A program made the position numbers and the translations under genes. Of a stretch of 64,000 nucleotides of DNA, positions 8,966-17,986 are shown piece by piece. A model generated the notes under the pieces. That model saw only the letters and a program-made list of their open reading frames with translations. It did no database searches and had not been told where the DNA came from. Positions within the stretch are counted from its first letter, which is position 1, and the number at the start of each line of letters is the position of its first letter. Where the stretch lies: positions 62,001 to 126,000 of the forward strand of contig CAZZBB010000070.1 in NCBI GenBank assembly GCA_964652195.1, read 5' to 3'. This DNA comes from MSPOR6 sp964652195 (lineage in GTDB: Bacteria; Poribacteria; WGA-4E; WGA-3G).

Positions 8966-10420
8966 TTACCCCTTCACAACACCAATAGGACGTAGTCTTG
9001 CTACACGACGGGATAAACCAGCTTCATCAACAACACGGACAACTTCATCAACATCCTTATATGCTTCAGGAACCTCTTCCTGAAGTGTGCGTTTTCCTTC
9101 AGCGCGAACATATATACCTTGTTTTTCAAGATCGTCTTTGATTGATCGACCTTTAGTGAGTTCAACTGCTTTTCTACGAGATAAAACTCTTCCCGCGCCA
9201 TGACAGGTTGTGCCCCAGGTTTCTTCCATAGCACCTGGATTTCCAACCAATACATAAGATGCAGTTCCCATATCACCAGGAATTAAGACAGGTTGTCCAA
9301 CTTTTTGATATTTATGTGGTATCTCTGGATGTCCTGCAGGAAAAGCACGTGTTGCCCCTTTACGATGAATAAACAATTCTCGTTCCTTACCGTCAACTTT
9401 ATGCTTTTCAAACTTTCCAATATTATGAGCAACATCGTAGACAAGTTCTAATCCGAGTTCATCTTCAGATGTGTTGAAAAAGTTTGTAAACGTCTGCCGT
9501 ACAAGATGCATAATACACTGTCTGTTGTTCCAAGCGTAATTTGCACTACATGCCATTGCAGTGACATAATCCCGTCCTTCAGGTGAATTTAGAGGTGCTG
9601 AAGCGAGTTGTTTATCGGGAAGGTTGATTCCATATCTTTCAGATACATTAATCCAACTTTTTACATGCTCATCACAAATCTGATAACCGAAACCGCGTGA
9701 TCCGGTATGAATCATAACACAGATATTTCCTACATTCAAACCCATAGCATCTGCTGCTTCCTGGTAGAAAATTCTATCAACCACCTGTACCTCAAGAAAA
9801 TGGTTTCCTGACCCGAGAGTTCCTAATTGGTTTTTTCCACGTTCTAATGCTCGTTTGCTTGCTGCTGCAGCGTTTGCATCATGGAGAAAACCTGATGCTT
9901 CTGTGTATTGTAGGTCATGTGGATGTCCATATTCACGATCAATTGACCACTGTGCCCCTTTCTCTAACATCTGCTTCTCTTCCTGAACAGTAAGTTGTAT
10001 TTTACCTTTTGATCCAACTCCACATGGGACATTTTCGAATAACTTAGCGACAAGAGATTTTGTCTTACCTTCGAGTTGTGAAATATCAAGATTTGTCCTG
10101 ACAAGTCGAACACCACAATTGATATCATAACCAATGCCACCTGGGGAGACAACACCATCGGCTTTTGGATCCGTTGCTGCAACGCCTCCGATGACAAATC
10201 CATAACCCCAATGTAAGTCTGGCATTGCCAGAGAATGTTTTACGATACCGGGGAGATGTGCGACATTTGCAACTTGTTGAATTGCCTCATCACTTTTGGC
10301 TTGATTAAGGAGTTTTTCATTAGCATAAATAATTCCATCTACACGCATTCCTTTCATAGAATTCTTTGGAATACGCCAACGGTATTTATCAATTTTTTTG
10401 AGAGTTATGTTTTGTGCCAT
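8966..10420 (-). CDS. rtcB: RNA-splicing/repair ligase RtcB
   Basis: RtcB joins RNA 2',3'-cyclic-phosphate or 3'-phosphate ends to 5'-OH ends using GTP and Mn2+. The 484 residues match the family length. The Mn/GMP site is visible: MPDLHWGYGFVIGGVAA, the metal-binding Cys in GYDINCGVRL near residue 101, the GSGNHF motif near 205, MIHTGSRGFG near 240, and the guanylylated His in TCHGAGR near 407. No archease gene is visible nearby, which is common in bacteria. The stop lies 29 bases before the SNF2 helicase start, so it heads a probable three-gene unit with helicase and Hsp90-like ATPase. Repair of RNAs cut during stress or phage attack is a plausible purpose, but that is inference. Confidence 0.95.
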   Translation of the reverse strand: MAQNITLKKIDKYRWRIPKNSMKGMRVDGIIYANEKLLNQAKSDEAIQQVANVAHLPGIVKHSLAMPDLHWGYGFVIGGVAATDPKADGVVSPGGIGYDINCGVRLVRTNLDISQLEGKTKSLVAKLFENVPCGVGSKGKIQLTVQEEKQMLEKGAQWSIDREYGHPHDLQYTEASGFLHDANAAAASKRALERGKNQLGTLGSGNHFLEVQVVDRIFYQEAADAMGLNVGNICVMIHTGSRGFGYQICDEHVKSWINVSERYGINLPDKQLASAPLNSPEGRDYVTAMACSANYAWNNRQCIMHLVRQTFTNFFNTSEDELGLELVYDVAHNIGKFEKHKVDGKERELFIHRKGATRAFPAGHPEIPHKYQKVGQPVLIPGDMGTASYVLVGNPGAMEETWGTTCHGAGRVLSRRKAVELTKGRSIKDDLEKQGIYVRAEGKRTLQEEVPEAYKDVDEVVRVVDEAGLSRRVARLRPIGVVKG

Positions 10421-10564
10421 GTTAGTCCTCCCGATATGTTCTTTTATTTTTGATTCTTCTTCATTCTTTTTGTGCCACCATACTTGCGAGAATCCCCAGG
10501 ATTGTATCGCACTGTGAGATTTGAAAAGTAAAATTGCTATACGCCATCTGGGAGAATCTCCTTA

Positions 10565-10600
10565 GTACCAATTTTGCTGGTACGGGCGGTGTTGCAACCC
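10565..10600. repeat. Intergenic hairpin plus GTTGCAAC palindrome
   Basis: GTACCA at 10565-10570 and TGGTAC at 10578-10583 form a perfect 6-bp stem around ATTTTGC. It is followed by GGGCGGTGTTGCAACCCCG containing the palindrome GTTGCAAC. Being just past the oxidoreductase stop (10611, minus strand), it may terminate that transcript or be a fragment of a dispersed repeat. Confidence 0.4.
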
Positions 10601-10610
10601 CGATGCACAT

Positions 10611-11780
10611 TTATAGTATTGATAGTTCAGGTATATCTACCCATTTACGAGATTTCCAAGATTCCATACCTTTTTCTGCTAACTGGACACCTTTTGCACC
10701 CTCTAAAAGATTCCACGGGAACGGTTCATCATTTACTACATGACGCAAGTATAGTTCCCATTGTGCTCTGAATGCATTTTCGTAGGTCTCTTGTTCAGGC
10801 ATCTTTAACCAGCCATCATAAAATTTAATCGGTTGTTCAATATCTGGATTCCAAACCGGTCGAGGCGTTCCAGATAAAGGTTGTATCCAACAATCTCTCA
10901 ATCCAACAGTTGCTGATCCATTTAATCCATCAACCTGTATAGTCAACAAGTCATCTCTTCGGACTCTTACTGCCCATGAAGAATTAAAATGAGCTATAAT
11001 TCCACCGTCTAATTCGAATGTTGCATAGGCAGCATCCTCTGCTGTACACTGATATTGTTGATTATTCTCATCCCAACGTGTAGGAAGATGCGTTGAGGCT
11101 ATACAAGAAACACCTTTTACTTTTCCAAAAAGGTTGTCTAACACATATCGCCAATGACTGAACATATCAAGAATTATTCCACCCCCATCCTCAGAACGGT
11201 AGTTCCATGAAGGACGTTGTGTAGGGATAGCATCTCCTTGAAAAACCCAATAGCCGAATTCCCCGCGTACAGTGATAATTTTACCAAAGAAGTCAGCGTC
11301 AATTAATCTTTTGAGTTTTTGTATACCGGGCAGCCAGAGTTTATCTTGGACAACACCATTTTTTAAACCTGCTTTTGCTGCCCTTTCGTATAGATTATAT
11401 GCATCTGCTGCTGATGTGGCTGTCGGTTTTTCACAATATATATGTTTACCAGCGGATATAGCTTTATCAACAGCATCTACTCGTAATGATGTTAGTTGAG
11501 CATCAAAATAAACTGAATAGTTGTCATCTGCAAGTGCTTCATCAAGATCAGTTGTCCATTTCTCAACACCTGTGGATTCAGACAGTTTTTCCAATTTTGA
11601 TGGGTTTCTCCCCACTAAGAATGGCTCAGGAATGATTACTTCATCGTCCCCAATTGGGATACCGCCATCTTCTGAAATTGCTAATAAAGATCTAATTAGG
11701 TGTTGATTGGTTCCCATTCTACCTGTAACACCATTCATGATTATACCGACCCGATGTATTTTCTGTGTTTGACTTGGCAT
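10611..11780 (-). CDS. Gfo/Idh/MocA-family NAD(P)-dependent oxidoreductase
   Basis: The 389-residue protein has an N-terminal Rossmann fold with the dinucleotide loop NGVTGRMG (residues about 17-24), which resembles the DapB-style GxTGRMG rather than the usual GxGxxG. It then has the family's substrate/cofactor motif CEKPTATSAADAY near 137-149, where the Lys-Pro pair is diagnostic, and the alpha/beta substrate domain with MFSHWRYVLDNLFG near 205. Family members oxidise or reduce sugars, inositols and related polyols. It precedes the cupin gene's downstream side in the same direction (68 bases apart), so the two may share a transcript. The substrate cannot be predicted. Confidence 0.9.
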   Translation of the reverse strand: MPSQTQKIHRVGIIMNGVTGRMGTNQHLIRSLLAISEDGGIPIGDDEVIIPEPFLVGRNPSKLEKLSESTGVEKWTTDLDEALADDNYSVYFDAQLTSLRVDAVDKAISAGKHIYCEKPTATSAADAYNLYERAAKAGLKNGVVQDKLWLPGIQKLKRLIDADFFGKIITVRGEFGYWVFQGDAIPTQRPSWNYRSEDGGGIILDMFSHWRYVLDNLFGKVKGVSCIASTHLPTRWDENNQQYQCTAEDAAYATFELDGGIIAHFNSSWAVRVRRDDLLTIQVDGLNGSATVGLRDCWIQPLSGTPRPVWNPDIEQPIKFYDGWLKMPEQETYENAFRAQWELYLRHVVNDEPFPWNLLEGAKGVQLAEKGMESWKSRKWVDIPELSIL

Positions 11781-11848
11781 ATAAAATCCTTCAATCTTGA
11801 TAAAGAAATGTGTTCTTGTCTTTAGTATAAGACAAAATTAGATTGATA

Positions 11849-12298
11849 TTATTCTTTGGGTGCATCAGTACATTGAGGGGAAGCACCAGCTGGAAGGGGT
11901 GGAACGTCAATCCCTGCTTTTGGAAGTGTACCCGCAAGTTCTTGTTTCCAATGATCTACATCCCCAGCAGGTCCATAAGCATAGACCATCTTCATAGGAG
12001 TATCGCTTGTATTCGTTAACTGATGGAATACATTTGAAGGTATGAATACTATTTGCCCTGTTGAGAGGGTTTGTCGTTCTTCACCAAGACACATTTCACC
12101 TTCACCTTCAACAATGAAGTATATTTCTTCCTGGACATGGTTATGCCATGGAACTTGTCCGCCATTGGGTTCTAAGACGACAAACCCCATGCTGAATTCA
12201 TCTATCTGAATAGGCGAAGCACCCCCAACAAGATTTCTGGTTAATCTACGGGCAGGATATGTTCTGCCTGTCATTTCATTTATGTCTGCAATTAACAT
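11849..12298 (-). CDS. Small cupin-domain protein
   Basis: A single-domain cupin of about 149 residues. Cupin motif 1 is PWHNHVQEEIYFIVEGEGEM (metal ligands His, His, Glu) and motif 2 is GQIVFIPSNVFHQLTN (final His), with the usual spacing of about 15-20 residues between them, so a metal site is likely intact. The C-terminal 35 residues are Pro/Ala-rich and end in a short acidic tail. The ATG at 12298 follows a GGA ribosome-binding site better than the TTG one codon earlier. It lies upstream of and in the same direction as the Gfo/Idh/MocA gene, suggesting a role in sugar or polyol metabolism; the reaction is unknown. Confidence 0.85.
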   Translation of the reverse strand: MLIADINEMTGRTYPARRLTRNLVGGASPIQIDEFSMGFVVLEPNGGQVPWHNHVQEEIYFIVEGEGEMCLGEERQTLSTGQIVFIPSNVFHQLTNTSDTPMKMVYAYGPAGDVDHWKQELAGTLPKAGIDVPPLPAGASPQCTDAPKE

Positions 12299-12336
12299 CA
12301 ATCAATTCCTTTCTCAAATTACAATATTGTAGTGTG

Positions 12337-12903
12337 TTATTCAAAAAGTTCTGCTACCTGACAAGAAAATCCTTTGACAACTTCTTCACCGCTGAGCGTT
12401 CCATTACGAGTGAGAGTCGTGATTTCTGTGTCAGAACGATAAATAGTCACTGATTTGGATGTAGGCTTTAATACCCAAACCAACTTTGTGCCTGCTTCAA
12501 GGTAAGCGAAAGCCTTTTCTTCAACTCTGGATGATACATCTGTAGGAGAAACAACTTCGACGGCAAGGTCTGGCGGAACTGGTGAGATTTTACTCGGATC
12601 AATTGGGATCCGATCTGTTGAAATAAAGGTAATATCTGGTATCAACACGCGTTCACCGAACCGGAAACCTGTTTCAGAAAGAACACGTCCCAGTTGATTT
12701 TCACGAACGTACAAGTGTAGCAACGAGCTTAAGTTCACACTAATGTAGCCGTGTTCTACTGAAGTGGGTGGCATTGGAATTAATTCTCCTTTTATATATT
12801 CATATCCCTCTAAACCGCTTTCAAGGAATTCCTCCAATGTCATCTTAGGAAGATCAGTGGGAAGACTATTAGGTGTGATTTCATAAACTTCTTGGTTGTC
12901 CAT
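12337..12903 (-). CDS. Uma2 family (DUF820) putative endonuclease, copy 1
   Basis: A 188-residue protein of the Uma2 family, which has a PD-(D/E)XK restriction-endonuclease-like fold. The fold's acidic and basic positions are present: Glu in YEYIKGELIPM (about 37-47), Asp in LIPDITF, Glu in DLAVEVVSP (about 117-125) and Lys in RVEEKAFAYLEAG. Biological roles of Uma2 proteins are largely unknown; they are abundant in cyanobacteria, Chloroflexi and Poribacteria. This is the last of three tandem paralogues transcribed toward the cupin gene, and its C-terminus (SGEEVVKGFSCQVAELFE) is almost identical to those of its neighbours. Confidence 0.88.
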   Translation of the reverse strand: MDNQEVYEITPNSLPTDLPKMTLEEFLESGLEGYEYIKGELIPMPPTSVEHGYISVNLSSLLHLYVRENQLGRVLSETGFRFGERVLIPDITFISTDRIPIDPSKISPVPPDLAVEVVSPTDVSSRVEEKAFAYLEAGTKLVWVLKPTSKSVTIYRSDTEITTLTRNGTLSGEEVVKGFSCQVAELFE

Positions 12904-13019
12904 TGCATCTTCTCCTATGAAGGGTTACTATGCTATTTCCTTCACTCTCTTACATACAATTTCACATTATAACATTTCTAATTGCTATTGTAGTGAGATT
13001 TTTATCTTGTTTTAAAAAA

Positions 13020-13586
13020 CTATTCAAAAAGTTCTGCCACCTGACAAGAAAACGCTTCGACAACCTCCTCACCACTGAGCGTTTCATTATGGGTAACGGT
13101 AGTAATTTCTACGTCAGAACGATATACAGTTACCGTTTTAGCTACTGGACTTATCACCCACACCAATTGAGTCCCAGCTTCAAGATATGCAAATACTTTT
13201 TCTTCTATTCGTAATAATGTGTCTGAAGGAGAAACTACTTCTATTGCAAGGTCAGGTGGAACTGGTGATGCTTTACTCGTGTCATCCGGGAATCGGTCAG
13301 TTGTTAAGAAGGCAATATCAGGTATTAGCAAACGTTCCCCAACCTTAAAGCCTGTATCCATGAAGATATCTCCCAATTGATTTTCACGGACGTAATTTCC
13401 TAACGGTAAGAATAAATTTGTACTAATCTTACCATGTTGTATTGATGTAGGAACGATCGGCAATAATTCTCCTTTTATATATTCATAACCATCTAAATCG
13501 CTTTCAAGGAATTCCTCCAGTGTCATCTTAGGAAGCTCAGTGGGAAGACTATTTGGCGTGATTTCATGAACTTCTTGGGTGTCCAT
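13020..13586 (-). CDS. Uma2 family (DUF820) putative endonuclease, copy 2
   Basis: Another 188-residue Uma2 protein, collinear with copy 1 along its whole length; both open with the same MDxQEVxEITPNSLPT pattern and differ mainly in the middle third (PIVPTSIQHGKISTN versus PMPPTSVEHGYISVN). Catalytic-type residues are kept (GELLPI, LIPDIAF, DLAIEVVSP, RIEEKVFAYLEAG). The region upstream of the start, including TATGAAGGGTTACTAT, is also shared with copy 1, showing that the duplication included leader and intergenic DNA. It could act on DNA, but no function has been shown for this subfamily as far as I know. Confidence 0.88.
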   Translation of the reverse strand: MDTQEVHEITPNSLPTELPKMTLEEFLESDLDGYEYIKGELLPIVPTSIQHGKISTNLFLPLGNYVRENQLGDIFMDTGFKVGERLLIPDIAFLTTDRFPDDTSKASPVPPDLAIEVVSPSDTLLRIEEKVFAYLEAGTQLVWVISPVAKTVTVYRSDVEITTVTHNETLSGEEVVEAFSCQVAELFE

Positions 13587-13703
13587 TGCATCTCCTCCTA
13601 TGAAGGGTTACTATACTTTTTCCTTCATTCTTATACAAAACAATTTACCATAATACCATTTCTACTTGTTATAGTTGGAAATTTCCTATCTATTCATAAA
13701 GTG

Positions 13704-14273
13704 CTATACAAAAAGTTCAGCCACCTGACAAGTGAATCCTTTGACAACATCCTCACCACTGAGCGTTTCATTACGTGTAACAGTTGTGATTTCAGTGTCT
13801 GAACGATATACAGTTACCGTTTTGGCTACTGGACTTATCACCCACACCAATTGCGTCCCAGCCTCAAGATATGCAAAGACCTTATCTTCTACACGACGTA
13901 ATGTATCAGATGCAGAAACTACCTCAACAGCAAGGTCTGGAGGAATAGAAAATGCTTTGCTTCTGTCTGTCGGTAGTCGATCAGTTGAAACGAAGGCTAT
14001 ATCGGGCATCAATACTCTTTCACCAATTTGGAAACCAGTGTCTGGTGCATATATACGACCTAACTGATTCTCACGAACATACGAGTTTAACCCTGAGATT
14101 AAATTCATACTAATGTCACCGTGTTCCCCTGATGTAGGTGGCATAGGAATTAATTCTCCTTTTATATATTCATATCCCTCTAAATCGCTTTCAAGGAATT
14201 CCTCCAGTGTCATCTTAGGAAGCTCAGCAGGGAGACTATCGGGTGTGATGTGTTGCACTTCTTTAGTATTCAT
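13704..14273 (-). CDS. Uma2 family (DUF820) putative endonuclease, copy 3
   Basis: The first of the three tandem Uma2 genes. An ATG at 14291 is in frame, but the one at 14273 is preceded by AGGAG at proper spacing and yields MNTKEVQHITPDSLP, matching the N-termini of copies 1 and 2, so it is chosen (189 residues). Family residues are intact (GELIPM, LMPDIAF, DLAVEVVSASD, RVEDKVFAYLEAG). It carries one extra residue, RIYAPDTGF versus DIFMDTGF in copy 2. The C-terminal 60 residues are nearly the same as in copy 2, pointing to recent duplication or gene conversion. Confidence 0.88.
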   Translation of the reverse strand: MNTKEVQHITPDSLPAELPKMTLEEFLESDLEGYEYIKGELIPMPPTSGEHGDISMNLISGLNSYVRENQLGRIYAPDTGFQIGERVLMPDIAFVSTDRLPTDRSKAFSIPPDLAVEVVSASDTLRRVEDKVFAYLEAGTQLVWVISPVAKTVTVYRSDTEITTVTRNETLSGEDVVKGFTCQVAELFV

Positions 14274-14377
14274 CTTTATTTCTCCTAACATTTCATACTA
14301 CTAATGCAAAATTACCACAATTAGATACTGATTTTCAACTGATTTTCTATCATGGGAATTAATTAAAAGAAAAGGCA

Positions 14378-14398
14378 TGTGTGTAATTTATACACACA
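14378..14398 (-). terminator. Likely intrinsic terminator of ppdK
   Basis: A perfect 8-bp stem, TGTGTGTA (14378-14385) and TACACACA (14391-14398), with a 5-base loop. On the minus strand it follows the ppdK stop and is followed by a T-rich CCTTTTCTTTTAATT tract. The stem has moderate GC, so termination strength is uncertain. Confidence 0.6.
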
Positions 14399-14425
14399 CA
14401 CCTATAGGCATGAGATTAGAAACTT

Positions 14426-17062
14426 CTAGGATGCTTTTGCTTCTATAACAGCTTGTGCAGCAGCAAGACGAGCAATGGGTACACGGAACGGGGAACAGGA
14501 AACGTAATTGAAGTCTAATCCATAGCAGAATTTGACAGAGTTCGGTTCACCACCGTGTTCACCACAAATACCTACCTTAAGATCAGCCCTTGCTGTTCGT
14601 CCTTTTTCTGTACCAATTTCTAAGAGACTACCAACCCCTTCCTGATCAAGTATTTGGAATGGATCGTATTCAAGTACACCGTTCTTAACATAATCATCAA
14701 GAAACTTGACTGCATCATCCCGACTCATACCGAACGTGGTCTGTGTTAGATCATTTGTACCATAGGAGAAGAATTCCGCTTCAGCTGCAATCTTATCAGC
14801 AGTTAATGCAGCACGTGGCAATTCAATCATCGTACCGACTAAGTAATCTACGCGAGTATTCGTCTCTGTAAACACTTCCTCTGCAGTATCAACGACGACT
14901 TTCTTTTGCAGTGAGAATTCGTTAATATGTCCAACAAGTGGAATCATAATTTCAGGAAGAACATCAACTCCGCGTTTTTTTACATCGACTGCAGCTTCAA
15001 AAATTGCACGTGCTTGCATCTCAGTAATTTCGGGATAAACGATACCAAGTCTACAACCTCGATGCCCGAGCATTGGATTGAATTCATGTAATTCTTCAAC
15101 CCTTTCAGTGAGTTTTTGGGGGTCAACCTTAAGGCGTTCAGCGAGATCTGCTATTTCGTTCTCATTTTTTGGTAAAAATTCGTGTAAAGGGGGATCAAGT
15201 GTCCGGATAGTCACAGGATAACCGGTCATAGCTTCAAAAATCCCAATGAAATCAGTGCGTTGGTGAGATAACAATTTTGCTAATGCTTGTTTACGTTCAT
15301 CTGTATCATCAGCAAGGATCATCTCTCGAACAGCATCAATACCAGTGCCAAAGAACATATGCTCAGTTCTACAGAGTCCAATCCCTTCTGCCCCAAACTG
15401 TCTTGCATTCTTCGCGTCTTCGGGTGTATCGGCATTTGTTCGTACATCCAGCGACCTAACCTCGTCTGCCCAATCCATGAGAATACCGAATTGCCCACTT
15501 AATTCAGGTTGGATCAGTGCTACTTGTCCACTAAGTACATCTCCAGTAGAACCATTCAGTGTAATGTAATCCCCTTCAGCATACCGTTTACCACTTGCAT
15601 AGAATTCCAACGCTTCCTCATTTATGAAGAGATCGGAACAACCCGCTACACAGCATTTTCCCATACCTCGTGCAACAACAGCTGCGTGGCTTGTCATACC
15701 CCCTCGTGCAGTAAGAATGCCTTCAGCTGCATCCATACCCCCTATATCCTCAGGGGATGTTTCAGTACGGACAAGTATAACTTTCTCACCTTCGGCAGCG
15801 AGTTCTTCAGCCCGAAGTGCTGTGAAAACAACTTTTCCTAAGGCTGCACCAGGAGAAGCAGGTAAACCTTGTGCGACTACTTCAACGTGTGCATCAGGAT
15901 CAACACTTGGATGTAGTAATTGATCAAGATCGTTGGCTGGTACACGAGTGATAGCAGTTGGTTTATCAATTAGACCTTCTTCAACCATTTCAACCGCAAT
16001 TCTAACGGCAGCTTGCCCCGTACGTTTCCCATTTCTTGTTTGGAGCATATAGAGCGTACCATCTTGAATTGTGAACTCCACATCCTGCATATCCTTGTAG
16101 TGTTTTTCTAAATTTAGTCCGATCGCTACCAATTCATCATACGCGTCAGGATTAATATTTCTCAACTCAGATATTGGTAAAGGTGTTCGAATACCAGCGA
16201 CTACATCTTCACCTTGGGCATTCATTAAGAATTCACCATAGAACTGATTAGCACCAGTAGATGGATTTCTTGTAAATGCCACTCCTGTTCCCGAACTTCC
16301 ACCCATATTACCAAAAACCATAGCCTGAATATTTACAGCCGTTCTACCGAGTTCCTCAGATATATCGTTTAACCGTCGATATGTAATTGCTCTTGGGTTA
16401 CCAGAAGATTGAAATACAGCATCTCTTGCCATATCTAACTGCATTCTTGGATTATCAGGAAAATCGTTCCCAGTTCTTTGCTTGATAATGCTTTTGAATT
16501 CTTTTACAAGATCAGATAAATCGGATGCATCAAGTTCTGTATCTAAAGTAACACCCTTTGCTTTTTTCTTCTCTTCGAGTAAATGTTCAAACTCATCATG
16601 ATCAACATTAAGGACTACATTTCCGAACATTTGCACAAAACGTCGATATGCATCATAGGAAAACCGTTCATTTTCTGATTTAGCAATCAATCCTTTAACT
16701 GCATCATCATTTAGACCGAGATTTAGGATTGTATCCATCATTCCCGGCATTGAAACTGCTGCACCTGAACGGACAGAAACAAGAAGAGGGTCTTCTGTAT
16801 CTCCGAATTTCGCATCTAAAGCACTTTCTAATTTATTTAGATTTTCTGTGATCTGTTCATCAAGTCCTACTGGATACCTTTGGTCATTCTCATAATAAAA
16901 TTTACATACTTCAGTGGAGATAGTGAATCCTGGAGGTACAGGAACACCGAGATTAGACATCTCAGCAAGGTTTGCCCCTTTTCCTCCGAGTAAGGTACGC
17001 ATGGTTGCATCGCCTTCACTCTCATCACCTCCAAAGAAGTATACATACTTCGGTTGTGTCAT
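14426..17062 (-). CDS. ppdK: Pyruvate, phosphate dikinase
   Basis: The enzyme interconverts pyruvate, ATP and Pi with phosphoenolpyruvate, AMP and PPi. At 878 residues it has the normal length. The N-terminal ATP-grasp domain starts with GGKGANLAEMSNLGVPVPPG. The phosphohistidine swivel domain carries the catalytic His in GGMTSHAAVVARGMG near residue 457. The C-terminal PEP/pyruvate barrel ends with the catalytic Cys in GICGEHGGEP near 833. A sigma70-like promoter lies 120 bases upstream and a hairpin downstream, so it is probably monocistronic. In this genome it may make PEP from pyruvate released by acid-sugar breakdown, or run glycolytically. Confidence 0.97.
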   Translation of the reverse strand: MTQPKYVYFFGGDESEGDATMRTLLGGKGANLAEMSNLGVPVPPGFTISTEVCKFYYENDQRYPVGLDEQITENLNKLESALDAKFGDTEDPLLVSVRSGAAVSMPGMMDTILNLGLNDDAVKGLIAKSENERFSYDAYRRFVQMFGNVVLNVDHDEFEHLLEEKKKAKGVTLDTELDASDLSDLVKEFKSIIKQRTGNDFPDNPRMQLDMARDAVFQSSGNPRAITYRRLNDISEELGRTAVNIQAMVFGNMGGSSGTGVAFTRNPSTGANQFYGEFLMNAQGEDVVAGIRTPLPISELRNINPDAYDELVAIGLNLEKHYKDMQDVEFTIQDGTLYMLQTRNGKRTGQAAVRIAVEMVEEGLIDKPTAITRVPANDLDQLLHPSVDPDAHVEVVAQGLPASPGAALGKVVFTALRAEELAAEGEKVILVRTETSPEDIGGMDAAEGILTARGGMTSHAAVVARGMGKCCVAGCSDLFINEEALEFYASGKRYAEGDYITLNGSTGDVLSGQVALIQPELSGQFGILMDWADEVRSLDVRTNADTPEDAKNARQFGAEGIGLCRTEHMFFGTGIDAVREMILADDTDERKQALAKLLSHQRTDFIGIFEAMTGYPVTIRTLDPPLHEFLPKNENEIADLAERLKVDPQKLTERVEELHEFNPMLGHRGCRLGIVYPEITEMQARAIFEAAVDVKKRGVDVLPEIMIPLVGHINEFSLQKKVVVDTAEEVFTETNTRVDYLVGTMIELPRAALTADKIAAEAEFFSYGTNDLTQTTFGMSRDDAVKFLDDYVKNGVLEYDPFQILDQEGVGSLLEIGTEKGRTARADLKVGICGEHGGEPNSVKFCYGLDFNYVSCSPFRVPIARLAAAQAVIEAKAS

Positions 17063-17180
17063 TAAATTCTCCTAATTCGAGCTTATTGTATAATTGATAT
17101 TGTAGGTATTTACTATTACTGTTCCTGAGTTACATCCTCTTACGATATAATTCAAAATATGTGGTCCCTCTTTGGATAAA

Positions 17181-17209
17181 ATTATATAGTACTACCCAGA
17201 AAAAGTCAA
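17181..17209 (-). promoter_or_regulatory. Sigma70-type promoter of ppdK
   Basis: On the minus strand: TTGACT (17209-17204), 17-bp spacer, TATAAT (17186-17181). Both hexamers and the spacing are near consensus. The expected start leaves an untranslated leader of about 110 bases before ppdK. Confidence 0.75.
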
Positions 17210-17312
17210 AGAAAACAAGATTGATATTGAGACGAGAGTTGCCCATTAAAATTCGCCAATACTTAAGACGTTTACAAAACCACTGCAAAAATTAGGGTTA
17301 ATGTTGATTGTC

Positions 17313-17903
17313 TTATTCGGGAAATGTTACGCGATCATATATCTCATGTAAAGGGAGTTCAGATTGGATTGAAATAAGTGGAAGGTGATCTTCAAGATCT
17401 TGAAAATAGGTAAGAATCCAATCGTCCTCTTGACGGCGAAAGATTTCAACGCAAATCCTGTCTTGTGCGACGAGGATATATTCCTGTAAAGATGGCAACT
17501 GTCGGTAGTGACTAAATTTTTCACTGCGATCATAAGCCTCTGTTGAAGGGGATAAAACTTCAATGAGAATAATTGGATTAAGGAGTATATCAAAGACATC
17601 ATCTTCAAAACGTGGTTCACCACAAACGACAACAACATCAGGATAGAAATAGGATGAAGTACTGGGTGTGCTTACTCGCATTTCGTTGGCGTAAGTTTCA
17701 CATTCACTACCTTTTAGCAGATTACGAAGTTCACCAGATATATTACTGGTAATAAGATTGTGTTCTCGACTTGCTCCTGACATCCCAATTATTTTACCAT
17801 TAACATATTCACTTCTAATTTTTTCTGCGTCTGGTATCGTCTTGCGTTCTAAAGTAATATATTCTTCAGGTGTAAGATGTGTTTGCGCTGCAGAAGTAGC
17901 CAT
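17313..17903 (-). CDS. Uma2 family (DUF820) putative endonuclease, divergent copy
   Basis: A 196-residue Uma2 protein clearly different from the three tandem copies: it begins HLTPEEYITLERKTIPDAEK and has the more common Uma2 layout with GKIIGMSGASREHNLITSNI, YFYPDVVVVC, PIILIEVLSPSTEAYDRSEK and FSHYRQLPSLQEYILV. The Asp, Glu-x-Leu and Lys of the nuclease-like fold are all present. It lies 84 bases downstream of pafA in the same direction, so read-through from the proteasome operon could reach it; whether it functions with that operon is unknown. Confidence 0.88.
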   Translation of the reverse strand: MATSAAQTHLTPEEYITLERKTIPDAEKIRSEYVNGKIIGMSGASREHNLITSNISGELRNLLKGSECETYANEMRVSTPSTSSYFYPDVVVVCGEPRFEDDVFDILLNPIILIEVLSPSTEAYDRSEKFSHYRQLPSLQEYILVAQDRICVEIFRRQEDDWILTYFQDLEDHLPLISIQSELPLHEIYDRVTFPE

Positions 17904-17986
17904 GTGTTGCTCCGATAATCACTGATATCCTCGTTGAAGTGTGTGTTAAGGTTAGCATTGGATTCTTATAGTCAACTGTCTTAGAA

